Of a stretch of DNA of 24,459 nucleotides, positions 14,896 to 23,776 are shown piece by piece. Under the pieces are notes generated by a model. That model saw only the letters and a program-made list of their open reading frames with translations. It was not told where the DNA came from and did not search any database. The stretch is from DATBFX01 sp036558305. Its GTDB lineage: Bacteria; Chloroflexota; Chloroflexia; Thermomicrobiales; UBA6265. The DNA is taken from contig DATBFX010000368.1 of the NCBI GenBank assembly GCA_036558305.1, forward strand, positions 1 through 24,459, in the 5' to 3' direction. Within the stretch, counting starts at the first letter, position 1; each line of letters opens with the position of its first letter. Made by a program: the position numbers and the translations under genes.

Positions 14896-16613
14896 GCGCG
14901 ACCGCCGCGGCGCCGACAGCGCCGACCAGTTTTCAGCACCTCAAGGGGCGGCAACTGACGATCGCCCTGACCGGGGTGATGCTCGGGTTGCTGTTGTCGT
15001 CGCTCGACCAGACGATCGTCGGGACGGCGATGCCGCGCATCATCGCCGACCTCGGCGGGCTCGACCACTACGCCTGGGTGGCGACCGCCTACCTGTTGAC
15101 CAGCACCGCTTCCGTCCCGATCTTCGGCAAACTCTCCGACATCTACGGCCGCAAGTGGTTCTACATCGGCGGTATGGTCCTGTTCATGATCGGGTCGGCG
15201 CTCTGCGGTCTCTCCCAGAGCATGTTCCAACTGATCGCGTTTCGGGGTTTGCAGGGCATCGCCGGCGGCGTCCTCACCGCCAACACCTTCGCGATCATCG
15301 GCGATCTCTTCCCGCCGGCCGAGCGCGGCAAGTGGCAGGGGTTGACCGGGAGCGTCTTCGGACTCGCCAGCGTGGTCGGACCGACCCTCGGCGGTTGGTT
15401 GACCGACGGTCCGGGTTGGCGGTGGGTCTTCTACGTCAACCTGCCGGTCGGGATCGTCGCGATCGCGGTGCTGCTGGTCGGGTTGCCGGCGATCAGGCCG
15501 CACGAGCGGCGGCCGATCGACTGGCTCGGCGCCGGGGCGATCGTCGGCGGGACGGTGCCGCTGCTGCTCGCCTTCTCCTGGGCGGGGACCGACTACCCCT
15601 GGGGCTCGCCGCAGATCCTCAGCCTGTTGGCGTTTTCGGCGGTGATGATCGTCGCGTTCATCTTCATCGAGAGCCGGGCGGCCGAACCGATCATCCCGCT
15701 CCGCTTTTTCCGCAACCGCATCTTCGCCGTCTCGGTGACCGTGATGTTCCTGGTCGGGTCGGCGATGTTCGGCGCCATCCTCTACGTGCCGCTCTTCGTG
15801 CAGGGGGTGATCGGGCAGTCGGCGACCAATTCCGGCGCCGTGCTGACGCCGATGATGCTGGCGCTTGTGATCGCCAGCACGACGTCCGGGCAAGTCATCT
15901 CCCGCAGTGGTCGCTACAAGTGGTCGGCGTTGCTCGGGCTCTCGATCGTCACCTTCGGTCTGTGGTTGCAGAGCCGGATGGACGTCAACACGAGCAGCGG
16001 CACGGCGGTCCGCAACATGATCGTCCTCGGACTCGGCATCGGTCTGTCGATGCCGACCTTCACGATCGCCGTCCAGAACGCCTTCCCGGCGAAGGAGATC
16101 GGCGTCGTCACTGCCGCGGTCCAGTTTTTCCGCTCGATCGGCGCGACGATCGGCGTCGCGATCATGGGGACGTTCCTGACGACCTCCCTCCACGACAACC
16201 TGACGGCGGGTCTGCCGCCCGACGTTCGGCAGGCGATCCCCGCGGGGACGATCGGGGCGATCGACCCGCAGGCGTTGGCGAGTCCGGACGCGCAGCGGGC
16301 CCTCCAAGCCCAGTTCGCGGCCGTGCCGGACGGCGGGCGCCTCTTCGCGGAGTTGATGGCGACGATGCGGGCGGCGCTGGCGACCGCGCTGCACGACGCC
16401 TTCCTGATGAGCGCGCTGGTCGCGGCCTGTGCCCTGGCGACCTCGCTGCTGCTGCGCGAGATCCCGCTGCGGAAGCGGCAGGCGACGCCGGCGATCGAAG
16501 AGGCGGGCAAGGAACTCGCCATAACCGGAGCGGCCGAGGTAGCGGTGCTGCCGGCGGGCAGCGAACCGCGGCTCTCGGTCGCCCAACCGATGCGACAACC
16601 GAGCGGAGACTGA
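14892..16613 (+). CDS. DHA2-family MFS efflux transporter (EmrB/QacA-like)
   Basis: This is a 573-residue protein with a predicted 14-helix topology, as in drug:H+ antiporter family 2. Family motifs are visible: LDQTIVGTAMPRI (38-50) in helix 1 (motif D1), GKLSDIYGRKWFYIGG (79-94, motif A) after helix 2, a conserved RGLQGIAGG stretch, and GLASVVGPTLGGWL (motif C) in helix 5. Members export lipophilic drugs, dyes or bile salts using the proton gradient; the substrate here is unknown. It starts with GTG at 14892, preceded by GGGGAG and overlapping the tetR stop. It is followed after 48 nt by a 59-residue membrane protein. Confidence 0.9.
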   Translation: MSATAAAPTAPTSFQHLKGRQLTIALTGVMLGLLLSSLDQTIVGTAMPRIIADLGGLDHYAWVATAYLLTSTASVPIFGKLSDIYGRKWFYIGGMVLFMIGSALCGLSQSMFQLIAFRGLQGIAGGVLTANTFAIIGDLFPPAERGKWQGLTGSVFGLASVVGPTLGGWLTDGPGWRWVFYVNLPVGIVAIAVLLVGLPAIRPHERRPIDWLGAGAIVGGTVPLLLAFSWAGTDYPWGSPQILSLLAFSAVMIVAFIFIESRAAEPIIPLRFFRNRIFAVSVTVMFLVGSAMFGAILYVPLFVQGVIGQSATNSGAVLTPMMLALVIASTTSGQVISRSGRYKWSALLGLSIVTFGLWLQSRMDVNTSSGTAVRNMIVLGLGIGLSMPTFTIAVQNAFPAKEIGVVTAAVQFFRSIGATIGVAIMGTFLTTSLHDNLTAGLPPDVRQAIPAGTIGAIDPQALASPDAQRALQAQFAAVPDGGRLFAELMATMRAALATALHDAFLMSALVAACALATSLLLREIPLRKRQATPAIEEAGKELAITGAAEVAVLPAGSEPRLSVAQPMRQPSGD

Positions 16614-16661
16614 GACCGCGGCGAAACGGCGGGCGGACGGTTTGCGTGAGGAGGAGCGGAG

Positions 16662-16841
16662 ATGGCCGACGGACAGGCTGGGTGGTGGGTGGTGGCCGGT
16701 CTCGGCCAGACCCTGCTCGGGATGATCCTGATGCACGCCAACGACCCCTTCCTGCTGACGCTCTGGGGTGTCGCGTTGCTCCTGACCGGCTCCGTCACCA
16801 CGGTCGTTGGTACCGGAGCGTGGTTGCGGTTGTGGCGGTGA
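16662..16841 (+). CDS. small two-helix membrane protein of the efflux operon
   Basis: A 59-residue frame begins with ATG at 16662 and has a GAGGAGGAGCGGAG ribosome region directly upstream. The predicted product has two hydrophobic helices, at about residues 8-24 (WWVVAGLGQTLLGMILM) and 31-51 (LLTLWGVALLLTGSVTTVVG), joined by a short polar HANDPF turn, and ends in a basic LRLWR. I do not recognise a family. Its position 48 nt after the pump gene on the same strand suggests co-transcription. It might associate with the transporter, as some small membrane proteins do, but that is inference. Confidence 0.65.
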   Translation: MADGQAGWWVVAGLGQTLLGMILMHANDPFLLTLWGVALLLTGSVTTVVGTGAWLRLWR

Positions 16842-16872
16842 AGGGTTTGGCGTCGGACGTCCGGGCACGCGT

Positions 16873-17048
16873 CCCCGGGTTGATACCCGGGGCTGCGGCG
16901 ACGAAACCCCTGCGGGGTTAGAACGCGCCGCGCGGGGCCGCCTTCGTGATGCTCCAACTTTGCGCACTGTGCCGTCGCGCGATCCGTGTTTCTGTAGGGC
17001 CCGCGCAGGGCTGAAGTTGCCGAGGGGGAACCCCGGCGCTGAACCTAC
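16873..17048. repeat. hairpin-rich intergenic repeat cluster
   Basis: Three hairpins lie between convergent genes: CCCCGGGT/ACCCGGGG (16873-16892, TGAT loop), AACCCC/GGGGTT (16905-16919, TGC loop), and a GGGG-GAA-CCCC stem inside a 16994-17048 block bounded by GTAGG and CCTAC. The order 'CCCCGGGG-CTGCGGCGACGAAACCCC-TGCGGGGTT' resembles interspersed palindromic repeats I recall from Chloroflexota genomes. Only one copy is visible here, so the repeat nature is inferred. It could also serve as a terminator for the efflux operon and for the gene that follows on the other strand. Confidence 0.45.
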
Positions 17049-17057
17049 CAAATCGGC

Positions 17058-18683
17058 TCAAGCCGGTTGAGACCGCGCCAGTCCCGTCGCACTCCCCTGG
17101 AAAGCGGCATATGACGCATGAACAACAAGCCGCGCGTCACCGAGGTCGATCTCGCGTGAGGGCTCCTCGGCGTGCGACCGGACGATCGGCACATCCTTCG
17201 TCAGCCGCGTGAACAGCGACGCAATCGGATTCGCATCGGTGGCGCGGAACGGCTCCCCATTGACCAGCCGCAACACCTGCGGCCAGGTTCCCCAGGCGGC
17301 GCGGCGGTCCGGGGCCGGGCCGTCGTTAAAGTGGGCGAGGTAGCGGCCGAGGACGAAGGGATAGACCTTGTGCACCCGGAAGGTCTTGGCGGCGCGGGCG
17401 TCGATGCGGCCGAGGAGGTCATCGGCGCCGTGCCGTTTCAGCCAGTCGAGGACGCCGGAGATCTGGCGGTTGGCGTGGAGGACGTTGTCGCGCTGGCGCA
17501 ACAGTTCGGCGGTGGAGCGGGCGAAGGGGTCCTGCGACTTCAGTTCGAACAGGGCGAGGGTGCCGGTCTTGCGGTCGAAGACGACGGCGTCGACGTCGGT
17601 GCGGACGTCGCCGACCGCGCGCCGGAGTTCGATCCGACCGGCGCTGGTCACGAACCGTTTGTCGGGGAAGAGTGCGTAGAGGTCCCGGCGGAAGACGCCC
17701 TCGCGCAGATAGGCAGTGTTGTGATAGTCCGGCGGGTCGCGCCGTCTGAGCTCGCGGGTCAGGAACAGGAGCGGCTCCGTCGTCAACCCGTGGACCGAGC
17801 AGACGAGGCGGTCCGGGGCGACCCGCACCAGCGGCGCGGCGGCGACGCCGGGCACGGCGGCGTGGTAGGCGGCGCCCTCCCGGTCGAGCGTGAAACCGGC
17901 GATCGCGCGAGCGACGACGGCCGGATCGGCGGCGAGGTCCGACGCCAGTGCGGCAACCAGTCCGTCCTCGGATTGAGGTTCCGCCACCTCCCCGCGGTCG
18001 CGCGCTCGCAGCGTCCAGGCGATGAGCCGGGTCAGCACGTCGCGGTAGGTCTGGATCGTGCAACCACCGACCGAGGCCTCGGTCGGATAGCCGAGTTGAT
18101 ACGCCATCATCTCCACACGCACATCTGCCAGCCGGCGATGCCACGCGTCCTGTCCGGAATCGCTGCCGTCGGTGTTTGGACGCTGGGTTAACAAGGCACG
18201 CAATTCCGGTTCGTGGCGAGTGGCCAGCCACGACGCCCACCAATCGACGTCGGCGCGCTCCCGCCAACTCGTCGGCACCCGCTTCGTCGCGATCCAGGCA
18301 TCGAACCTCCCGTGGCCGTCCCCGACCAACCGCATGAAACCGGTTTCGCAATGCCCCAGAACCAGTTCGGCCTCGGCCAGGCGTCCACATTCCTCGTGGA
18401 ACTTTGCGGCCCACCCGTCCAGCCCGTTTTCGGACGAAGTCGCCGCCTCCGCCGCGTCGTTGCCTGCCTCGAGGCTAAGTTGAAGCGCCTTGTTGCCCCC
18501 CAGGTCGGGAAGGCGGCGACCGGTGATGAGGTCAGGTGGCGCCTCGTGTGCGGGCGCGTCCGGCAAGCGGTCCCGGGCGCGAACGACCGCGACGATCGCC
18601 GCCTGGTGGTCAAGGGGAACGGCCGCGCGGAGGCGACGCTGCTGCTCGTCGATCGATTCGCGGAGGCGTTCTTGGGCGTTCAT
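17058..18683 (-). CDS. uncharacterised protein with PD-(D/E)XK-like nuclease motif
   Basis: This is a 541-residue protein with no signal peptide or membrane segment. The N-terminal ~40 residues are Arg/Glu/Gln-rich and probably coiled coil, followed by a long helical region. Around residues 361-385 the sequence reads as two Asp (DVDAVVFD, D363 and D365), a short turn, then LALFELKSQDP with E380-x-K382. The spacing, with a hydrophobic strand before E-x-K, fits the PD-(D/E)XK nuclease fold. A Gln/Arg-rich helix follows (LLRQRDNVLHANRQI). I do not recognise a named family, and no methyltransferase or defence partner is next to it. The start is uncertain: I chose ATG 18683 (NAQERLRESI), but a GTG at 18743 would add 20 residues. 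It could be a DNA-repair or defence nuclease, or an inactive member. Confidence 0.68.
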   Translation of the reverse strand: MNAQERLRESIDEQQRRLRAAVPLDHQAAIVAVVRARDRLPDAPAHEAPPDLITGRRLPDLGGNKALQLSLEAGNDAAEAATSSENGLDGWAAKFHEECGRLAEAELVLGHCETGFMRLVGDGHGRFDAWIATKRVPTSWRERADVDWWASWLATRHEPELRALLTQRPNTDGSDSGQDAWHRRLADVRVEMMAYQLGYPTEASVGGCTIQTYRDVLTRLIAWTLRARDRGEVAEPQSEDGLVAALASDLAADPAVVARAIAGFTLDREGAAYHAAVPGVAAAPLVRVAPDRLVCSVHGLTTEPLLFLTRELRRRDPPDYHNTAYLREGVFRRDLYALFPDKRFVTSAGRIELRRAVGDVRTDVDAVVFDRKTGTLALFELKSQDPFARSTAELLRQRDNVLHANRQISGVLDWLKRHGADDLLGRIDARAAKTFRVHKVYPFVLGRYLAHFNDGPAPDRRAAWGTWPQVLRLVNGEPFRATDANPIASLFTRLTKDVPIVRSHAEEPSREIDLGDARLVVHASYAAFQGSATGLARSQPA

Positions 18684-18865
18684 GCGCCGGCATCGTTCCC
18701 TGTTCACGCACTGAGTGGCCGCGCTCGCCGGCTCGCCGTGCACATCGAAATTTCCCGCGTGGTCGGGGTGGCGGCGTGCGTGCCATTCACCCGAGTGATG
18801 CCGGCATCGCCCCTACCGCGACCATACGCGCCGCGGTTCAAACGACAGCGGCTGGTTGTCGCGCC

Positions 18866-20578
18866 TCACCCGGTCTTCCGGGCGGTGAAGACGCCGTTCG
18901 GTTGGGTCAGCAGCGCTCCGACGACCGCTCCCGTCTCGTCGATCGTGAACTCGATCGCGAAGCCGGAGAGCCCTTTGAGGCGAAACCCCGTCCCCTTGAC
19001 CGGTTCGAGCTCGAAATCGGGTTGACCGGGAAGGGAGACCTGAAGCGTGCGCTCGCCTTTGAGGGCGACGGTCAACCGCATCCCCATCACCTCGAAGGTA
19101 CCGGCGAATCGGGAGAGGAACGAGGGCTCGGTCAACTCGGCGCCGGGTCGGCGAAGGAACACGACGTCGGGGACGGTCGGTTCGAGCGGCGTGGCAAAGC
19201 TCGCGATGTCGCCGCGCACGTCGGTGGCGAACGAGACGGTGAACCGCGTCTCAAAGAGATCGATCGTGAAGTCGAAGACGTCGTAGTGGAGGTGCCGCAG
19301 CGGCCCCTCGAACGCGTTGAATCTCAGGGAGAGACCGTCCCCGCGCCGTTCCACCGCCGCCACACCGTAGCCGGGATGGGCATAGTCGCCGGCGTAGGCG
19401 TCGAGGTCGTGCGAGGGATGGGTGCCCTTGACCCGGTCGGTCTCCGCCTTTTCCGTCCCTCGCTCCCCCGCTTGCTTGCGCTCCTCCTGTTCGGCAAAGA
19501 AGCGGTCGTCCCAGGAGATCTCCGGCAAACCGAGCAGGCGGTCGTAGACTTGAAGTGCGACCACCTCCGGCACGGGGACGCCGTTGAGATTCGTCAGGAC
19601 GACGACGCCGATCTTCTCGCGAGGCAGGAGACTGACGAGCGCGCTGAACCCGTCGATGTTGCCGCCGTGGTGCACAACGGAGTGACCGCGATAGGTCTGG
19701 ACGAACCACCCCAAGCCGTAGCTCGCCGGCGACAACTCCGCGTACTTCGCCGGGTCCGGCATCACCATCTGCGGTGCCTGCATCTGCGCGATCTGGCCCT
19801 CGGAGACGACCGCCTCCCCGTCGTGCCGGCCGCGGTTCAGGTGCAGCAGCAGCCACTTCACCATGTCCTCGGCGTTGGAGTTGATCGACCCTGCCGGTCC
19901 GACCGCGTCGAGGTCGCGAAACGGCAACTCCTCGGCCTGCCCGTCCTTCTCGCGGTAGGGACGCGCCGCGTCCTCCGCCTGCTGAGACCGTGTGACCGAA
20001 AAGTTGCTGCCGCCCATCCCGAGCCGGTCGAAAATCCGCTCCTGGACGAACCCTTCCCAGGTCGTGCCGGCGAGTTCCCCCGTCAGGTAACCGGCGGTCA
20101 TGTACATCAGGTTCTGGTACTGCCAGACGGCGCGGAAATCCTTGCTCGGTTCCAGGTATCGCAGGCGATCGACCAACTCGGCGCGTGAGAGGGCTCCGCC
20201 GTACCAGAGTGCGTCGTGCCGCGGCAGTCCCGAACGGTGGGTGACCAGGTCGCGCGGGGTGATCCGCTCGCTGGCGAAGGGATCGTGCAAGGCGAATGAC
20301 GGCAGATACCGCCGCACCGGCGTATCCCAATCGACCTTCCCTTCGTCCGCCAGCAGCGCCAGCCCCATTGTGGTGAACGCCTTGGTGGCCGAGCCGATGG
20401 CGAAGAGGCTGCGGGACGTAACCGGCAACCCCCTGGCGACGTCACGCAGACCGAACCCCTCGCAGAGGACGAGTTCGCCGTTTCGGGCAATCGCCACCGC
20501 CACGCCGGGTACGTGCCAGCGAGCCATCACGCCGCCGACGAAATCGGGGAAGTCGCGAAGTTCGGCCGGAGTCTGCAC
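18866..20578 (-). CDS. S12 serine hydrolase (class C beta-lactamase-like) with C-terminal domain
   Basis: This is a 570-residue protein. The penicillin-binding/AmpC-type triad is complete: Ser63-A-T-Lys66 in FAIGSATKAF, Tyr154-x-Asn156 in WQYQNLMY, and a His-Gly-Gly motif near 304. The hydrolase domain spans about 10-355. A C-terminal beta-rich region (about 390-570), starting DLDAYAGDYAHPGYG, resembles the DUF3471/Pab87-type domain found on S12 peptidases and esterases. Substrates of this group include D-amino-acid peptides and esters; true beta-lactamase activity cannot be assumed. No signal peptide is seen. I chose GTG 20578 because AAGGA at 20588-20592 lies 9 nt upstream; it abuts the in-frame ATG at 20587 and cannot serve it. 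It is a single gene, about 180 nt from the nuclease-like gene. Confidence 0.85.
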   Translation of the reverse strand: MQTPAELRDFPDFVGGVMARWHVPGVAVAIARNGELVLCEGFGLRDVARGLPVTSRSLFAIGSATKAFTTMGLALLADEGKVDWDTPVRRYLPSFALHDPFASERITPRDLVTHRSGLPRHDALWYGGALSRAELVDRLRYLEPSKDFRAVWQYQNLMYMTAGYLTGELAGTTWEGFVQERIFDRLGMGGSNFSVTRSQQAEDAARPYREKDGQAEELPFRDLDAVGPAGSINSNAEDMVKWLLLHLNRGRHDGEAVVSEGQIAQMQAPQMVMPDPAKYAELSPASYGLGWFVQTYRGHSVVHHGGNIDGFSALVSLLPREKIGVVVLTNLNGVPVPEVVALQVYDRLLGLPEISWDDRFFAEQEERKQAGERGTEKAETDRVKGTHPSHDLDAYAGDYAHPGYGVAAVERRGDGLSLRFNAFEGPLRHLHYDVFDFTIDLFETRFTVSFATDVRGDIASFATPLEPTVPDVVFLRRPGAELTEPSFLSRFAGTFEVMGMRLTVALKGERTLQVSLPGQPDFELEPVKGTGFRLKGLSGFAIEFTIDETGAVVGALLTQPNGVFTARKTG

Positions 20579-20762
20579 GAGTCGCATTCCTTTCGCATTG
20601 ACCGAGCCGGACCGGAAGTTCCGCGCCGGATCGGAGGCTAACACAGTCGCGGCCCAGCGCGACCAACCGCCGATCGACACGGCGCGAACCCTACGTCTGC
20701 GTCAGGCTATGCTTCGCATCCGTCGCGGAACGCACACGGGGTTGGAAGGCGAAGGGAAGCCG

Positions 20763-21245
20763 ATGGCGGAATGGCACGACTTCTTCGTCGCCGAGGTCGG
20801 TGCCAGCGCCGCCCTGGTCGGATTGATCGCGGTCGGTCTCTCGATCAGCCTGAGCGAGTTGATCCGCTTTCCGCATCTGCTCCTGCGCGCGGCGGGGTCA
20901 CTCGTCTTGCTGCTCGCGGTCCTGGTGACGTCGACGATGCTGCTCGCACCCGGACAGACCGTCCATACGGCCGGCATCGAACTGGTGCTGGCAGGGGCAG
21001 TCGCGTGGATCGTGACGACGGCGCTCGGTTTTCGCGGGTTGCGGAGCGTTCCCCTTCCGTATCGCGAAAACCAATGGATGGCGATCGGCATGCGTCAGGT
21101 CGCGACGATTCCGGTCGTGGTCGCCGGAGTGGCCGCCCTCGCCCGCGGCGCGGGCGGCCTCTACTGGCTCGTGCCCGGCTTCGTTGCCGCCTACGTCGTC
21201 GCCCTTTTCGATGCCTGGGTCATCCTGGTCGAGGTGCACCGCTAA
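20763..21245 (+). CDS. four-helix membrane protein, function unknown
   Basis: This is a 160-residue protein with four predicted membrane helices, at about residues 10-30, 43-63, 75-92 and 112-150 (the last segment possibly two). It opens with WHDFFVAEVGASAALVGLIAVGLSIS, a pattern I associate with short uncharacterised membrane proteins of Actinobacteria-like genomes. There are no catalytic or metal motifs. ATG 20763 follows AAGGGAAG. It is divergent from the serine hydrolase and about 145 nt upstream of the AI-2E-type gene on the same strand. A shared transcript is possible but not shown. Confidence 0.65.
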   Translation: MAEWHDFFVAEVGASAALVGLIAVGLSISLSELIRFPHLLLRAAGSLVLLLAVLVTSTMLLAPGQTVHTAGIELVLAGAVAWIVTTALGFRGLRSVPLPYRENQWMAIGMRQVATIPVVVAGVAALARGAGGLYWLVPGFVAAYVVALFDAWVILVEVHR

Positions 21246-21389
21246 CGCAACCGGAACCGGGACCATGGACTGGTTGACCTTGCATCCTCGCCCACGTTAG
21301 CGCACGCTTTGCGGGGATCGACCGGTGGCCGGCGGCCCCGTCCGCCCGCTCACCCGCATCGGTCACCGGTCGAGTTCGCGCGAGGAACC

Positions 21390-22715
21390 ATGCAGACGCC
21401 ACCGATCGTCGACGCCTCCGAACCCGTATCCGGTCCGCCGGTGCCGCCGTCTGCTCCGCGGCGGACCGGGTTGACGCCGCTCAACCTTTTTCTCGTCCTC
21501 CTCGTCGCCTACGTGGTGTTGAAGGTCCAACTCGTCCTCGTCCTGGTCCTGCTTGCCCTCCTCTTCGCGACGGTCATCGAGCGCCCGGTGGCCGAGTTGG
21601 AGAAGCGCCGCGTCCCCCGCGGGCTGAGTATCCTCGCCGTCTACGTGGCGATCATCGGCACCCTGGTCCTGGCCGGTTTCCTCATCGCCCCGACGATCAG
21701 CGAAGAAGCCCACCGCTTCCGCACCGAGGCGCCGCAACAGTTGCTCGAACTCCAAAACACCTGGCGGACGAGCAGCAACGACTTCCTGCGCGGCGCGGGC
21801 GTGCGCGGACTCGACCGCGCGATCGACGCCATCAACAATCCGCCCCAACTCTCCGAAGACACGGCGATGGGCCTGGTGACCGGCATCGGCGGCGGTGTCG
21901 TCGGTGCGGTCACCGTCTTCGTGATGGCCTTCTATTACCTGCTCGAAAAGCAACTCCTGCGGCGCCTGATCCTGGGGCAGATGACGCCGGCGACCAGCAC
22001 CCGCGTCGGCCGGGTCTGGGACGACGTCGAGGCGCAGGTCGGGCGCTGGCTGCGCGGGCAACTGATCCTCTGTTTCGTCATCGGCACCGCGTCGCTGATC
22101 GGCTACGGGTTGATGGGGGTCCGCTTCTGGCCGCTGCTCGGTATCTTCGCCGGGATTACCGAGGCGATCCCGATCGTCGGCCCCTGGATCGGTGGTGTGC
22201 CCGCCGTCACCATCGCGCTGACCCAGTCGTGGCAGAAGGCGATCATGGTCGCCCTCTTCGTCGTCGTCCTGCAAACCTGCGAGAACTGGATCCTCGTGCC
22301 GCGGGTGATGCGCGGCGCGGTGGGGCTGTCGCCGTTGACGGTCTTCGTCGCGATCCTGGCCGGGTCGGAATTCATGAGCGTGGTCGGGGCCTTCCTCGCC
22401 ATCCCCGTCGCCGCCGTGGTCCAGGTCATCGTCGGCGATTACCTGCGCTCGCGCCGCGCCGCCAACCGGCTCCCGGCGTCGCAACCGACCGGTTGGCGCT
22501 GGATGCGCGAGCAACTCCAGTACGAGGTGTTCCATACCGAGTCACCGCCATCCGGCGAGATCTCGCCGGCGCCCAGCTCGACCCCCTCCGGCACGACCCC
22601 ACCCTCCGGCTGGACCAGCAACGCCTTGACGCGGGTCGGCGGCCGTTTCGGCAAGGAGCGCGGTGTCACACCGGTCGAGACGGACGAGACGACTCCGGCG
22701 GGAACGGCGAAGTAA
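21390..22715 (+). CDS. AI-2E/PerM family membrane transporter
   Basis: This is a 441-residue protein with about 7-8 membrane helices, matching the AI-2 exporter (TqsA)/PerM/YdiK family. Characteristic stretches are the twin N-terminal helices (LFLVLLVAYVVLKVQLVLVLVLLALLFATV region), ERPVAELEKRRVPRGLSI, a long amphipathic central segment (about 95-180), GITEAIPIVGPWIGGVPAV, and LQTCENWILVPRVMRGAVGLSPL. The last ~60 residues are a Pro/Ser/Thr-rich cytoplasmic tail not seen in TqsA. Members include AI-2 exporters and Na+/H+ antiporters, so the substrate is open. ATG 21390 follows GAGGAA at 5 nt; the frame open from 21309 is unsupported. Confidence 0.85.
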   Translation: MQTPPIVDASEPVSGPPVPPSAPRRTGLTPLNLFLVLLVAYVVLKVQLVLVLVLLALLFATVIERPVAELEKRRVPRGLSILAVYVAIIGTLVLAGFLIAPTISEEAHRFRTEAPQQLLELQNTWRTSSNDFLRGAGVRGLDRAIDAINNPPQLSEDTAMGLVTGIGGGVVGAVTVFVMAFYYLLEKQLLRRLILGQMTPATSTRVGRVWDDVEAQVGRWLRGQLILCFVIGTASLIGYGLMGVRFWPLLGIFAGITEAIPIVGPWIGGVPAVTIALTQSWQKAIMVALFVVVLQTCENWILVPRVMRGAVGLSPLTVFVAILAGSEFMSVVGAFLAIPVAAVVQVIVGDYLRSRRAANRLPASQPTGWRWMREQLQYEVFHTESPPSGEISPAPSSTPSGTTPPSGWTSNALTRVGGRFGKERGVTPVETDETTPAGTAK

Positions 22716-22744
22716 TCGCGTCCGGATGTTTCGCCTGCCGCGGC

Positions 22745-23776
22745 CTATCCGGTACCGGGCACGACGATCTGAAAGACGATCGTCTCGCTAAAATCCTGCC
22801 CGTCGATCTGGATGGCGAAACACCCCGGACCGGGTACCGGGATGGTGTCCGGTGGCCATGCCCAGACGCGCCAATCGGGCGTGGTGAGATTGTCGAGACC
22901 TTCCTCGGTGGCCTCGAGCAGAACAGCGCTTTCGTCCGACGCACCCTGGACGCCTCCGGCGAGCCGGCGCAGGCGAAACAGCAACGGACCAACGTAGTCC
23001 GGACTCGCGACCCAACGCACCGCCACCGGCAGCGTGGTTCGTCCTCCGGCACCTTGGTCCCCACCGAGTTCGACGATGCCATCGATGCCCAGCCCCTGCG
23101 CGTAGACAGGCCCGTCACCGACCGTCGCACCGAGAACGCGCGGGATCGTGTGGACCGGCGTGCGAGGACAAGCACGGGCCTCACCGCCGGACGGCGGGGA
23201 GAGCGGCCGGCGCAACGCATCGAATCCACCCTGCGCGGTGGGAGTTCCCCGGTGACCGACGGGATACTCCCGTCCCGGATGCACGTAGACGACGAATCGC
23301 AACTCCCGATCTGGTGTATGGGCGACCACCTCCCAGCACCCTTCGGTCGGGAACGTCAGTGTGCTCGACTGGAAGTCCGCACGCTCGTACCCAACCGAAA
23401 GGTTGACCTCAAGTGTCGCCGCGGGGGCGTCGAGACGGTTGCCTTCGACCGTGAGTCGCTCCCCTGCCGGGCGGCGCCATTGCACCTTGTTGACGGCGGG
23501 CGCGGCGAACCAGACACCGGGTGTCGACGGACCGCGACCCGCCATCAGACCGTCGCTGCCATACCAGGTGGTCGTGAATCCGTCCCAGAGCCGCTCCGCC
23601 GTGTACGGCGTGACCGGACAACCCCTCACCTCGGCCGCGGTCGGGGTCGCCGGAGACGCGAAGCCGGACCGCGCCGCGCCTCCGCGATGGGCGGGCATGG
23701 CCCCCGTGGCATGCACCGCGACGACGACGCTACCCAGAACGCCGAGGAAAGCCCACATTCGATGCTTGCCGGTCAT
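22745..23776 (-). CDS. secreted protein with internal duplication, function unknown
   Basis: This is a 343-residue protein. The N-terminus (MTGKHRMWAFLGVLGSVVVAVHA, 1-23) is a signal peptide. Two copies of a ~120-150-residue beta-rich unit follow. The first starts at C53-PVTP and ends with GCWEVVAHTPDRELRFVVYV (146-165). The second starts at C203-PRTP and ends with GCFAIQIDGQDFSETIVFQIVV (318-339). Each unit has a Tyr/Gly-rich segment after the Cys and a closing Gly-Cys-aromatic strand pair, like Ig/FN3-type beta-sandwiches; cysteines may pair within each unit. No catalytic motif is seen. ATG 23776 overlaps the upstream gene's TGA (ATGA), which shows coupling. It converges on the AI-2E-type gene, with 29 nt between stops. 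Confidence 0.7.
   Translation of the reverse strand: MTGKHRMWAFLGVLGSVVVAVHATGAMPAHRGGAARSGFASPATPTAAEVRGCPVTPYTAERLWDGFTTTWYGSDGLMAGRGPSTPGVWFAAPAVNKVQWRRPAGERLTVEGNRLDAPAATLEVNLSVGYERADFQSSTLTFPTEGCWEVVAHTPDRELRFVVYVHPGREYPVGHRGTPTAQGGFDALRRPLSPPSGGEARACPRTPVHTIPRVLGATVGDGPVYAQGLGIDGIVELGGDQGAGGRTTLPVAVRWVASPDYVGPLLFRLRRLAGGVQGASDESAVLLEATEEGLDNLTTPDWRVWAWPPDTIPVPGPGCFAIQIDGQDFSETIVFQIVVPGTG

Noticed and set aside
14748..17051. A 767-codon minus-strand frame
   Set aside because: It is an Arg/Asp/Gly-rich shadow of the MFS transporter, which has clear motifs on the plus strand.
18536..20188. A 550-codon plus-strand frame
   Set aside because: It is antisense to the serine hydrolase and the start of the nuclease-like gene, with no domain pattern.
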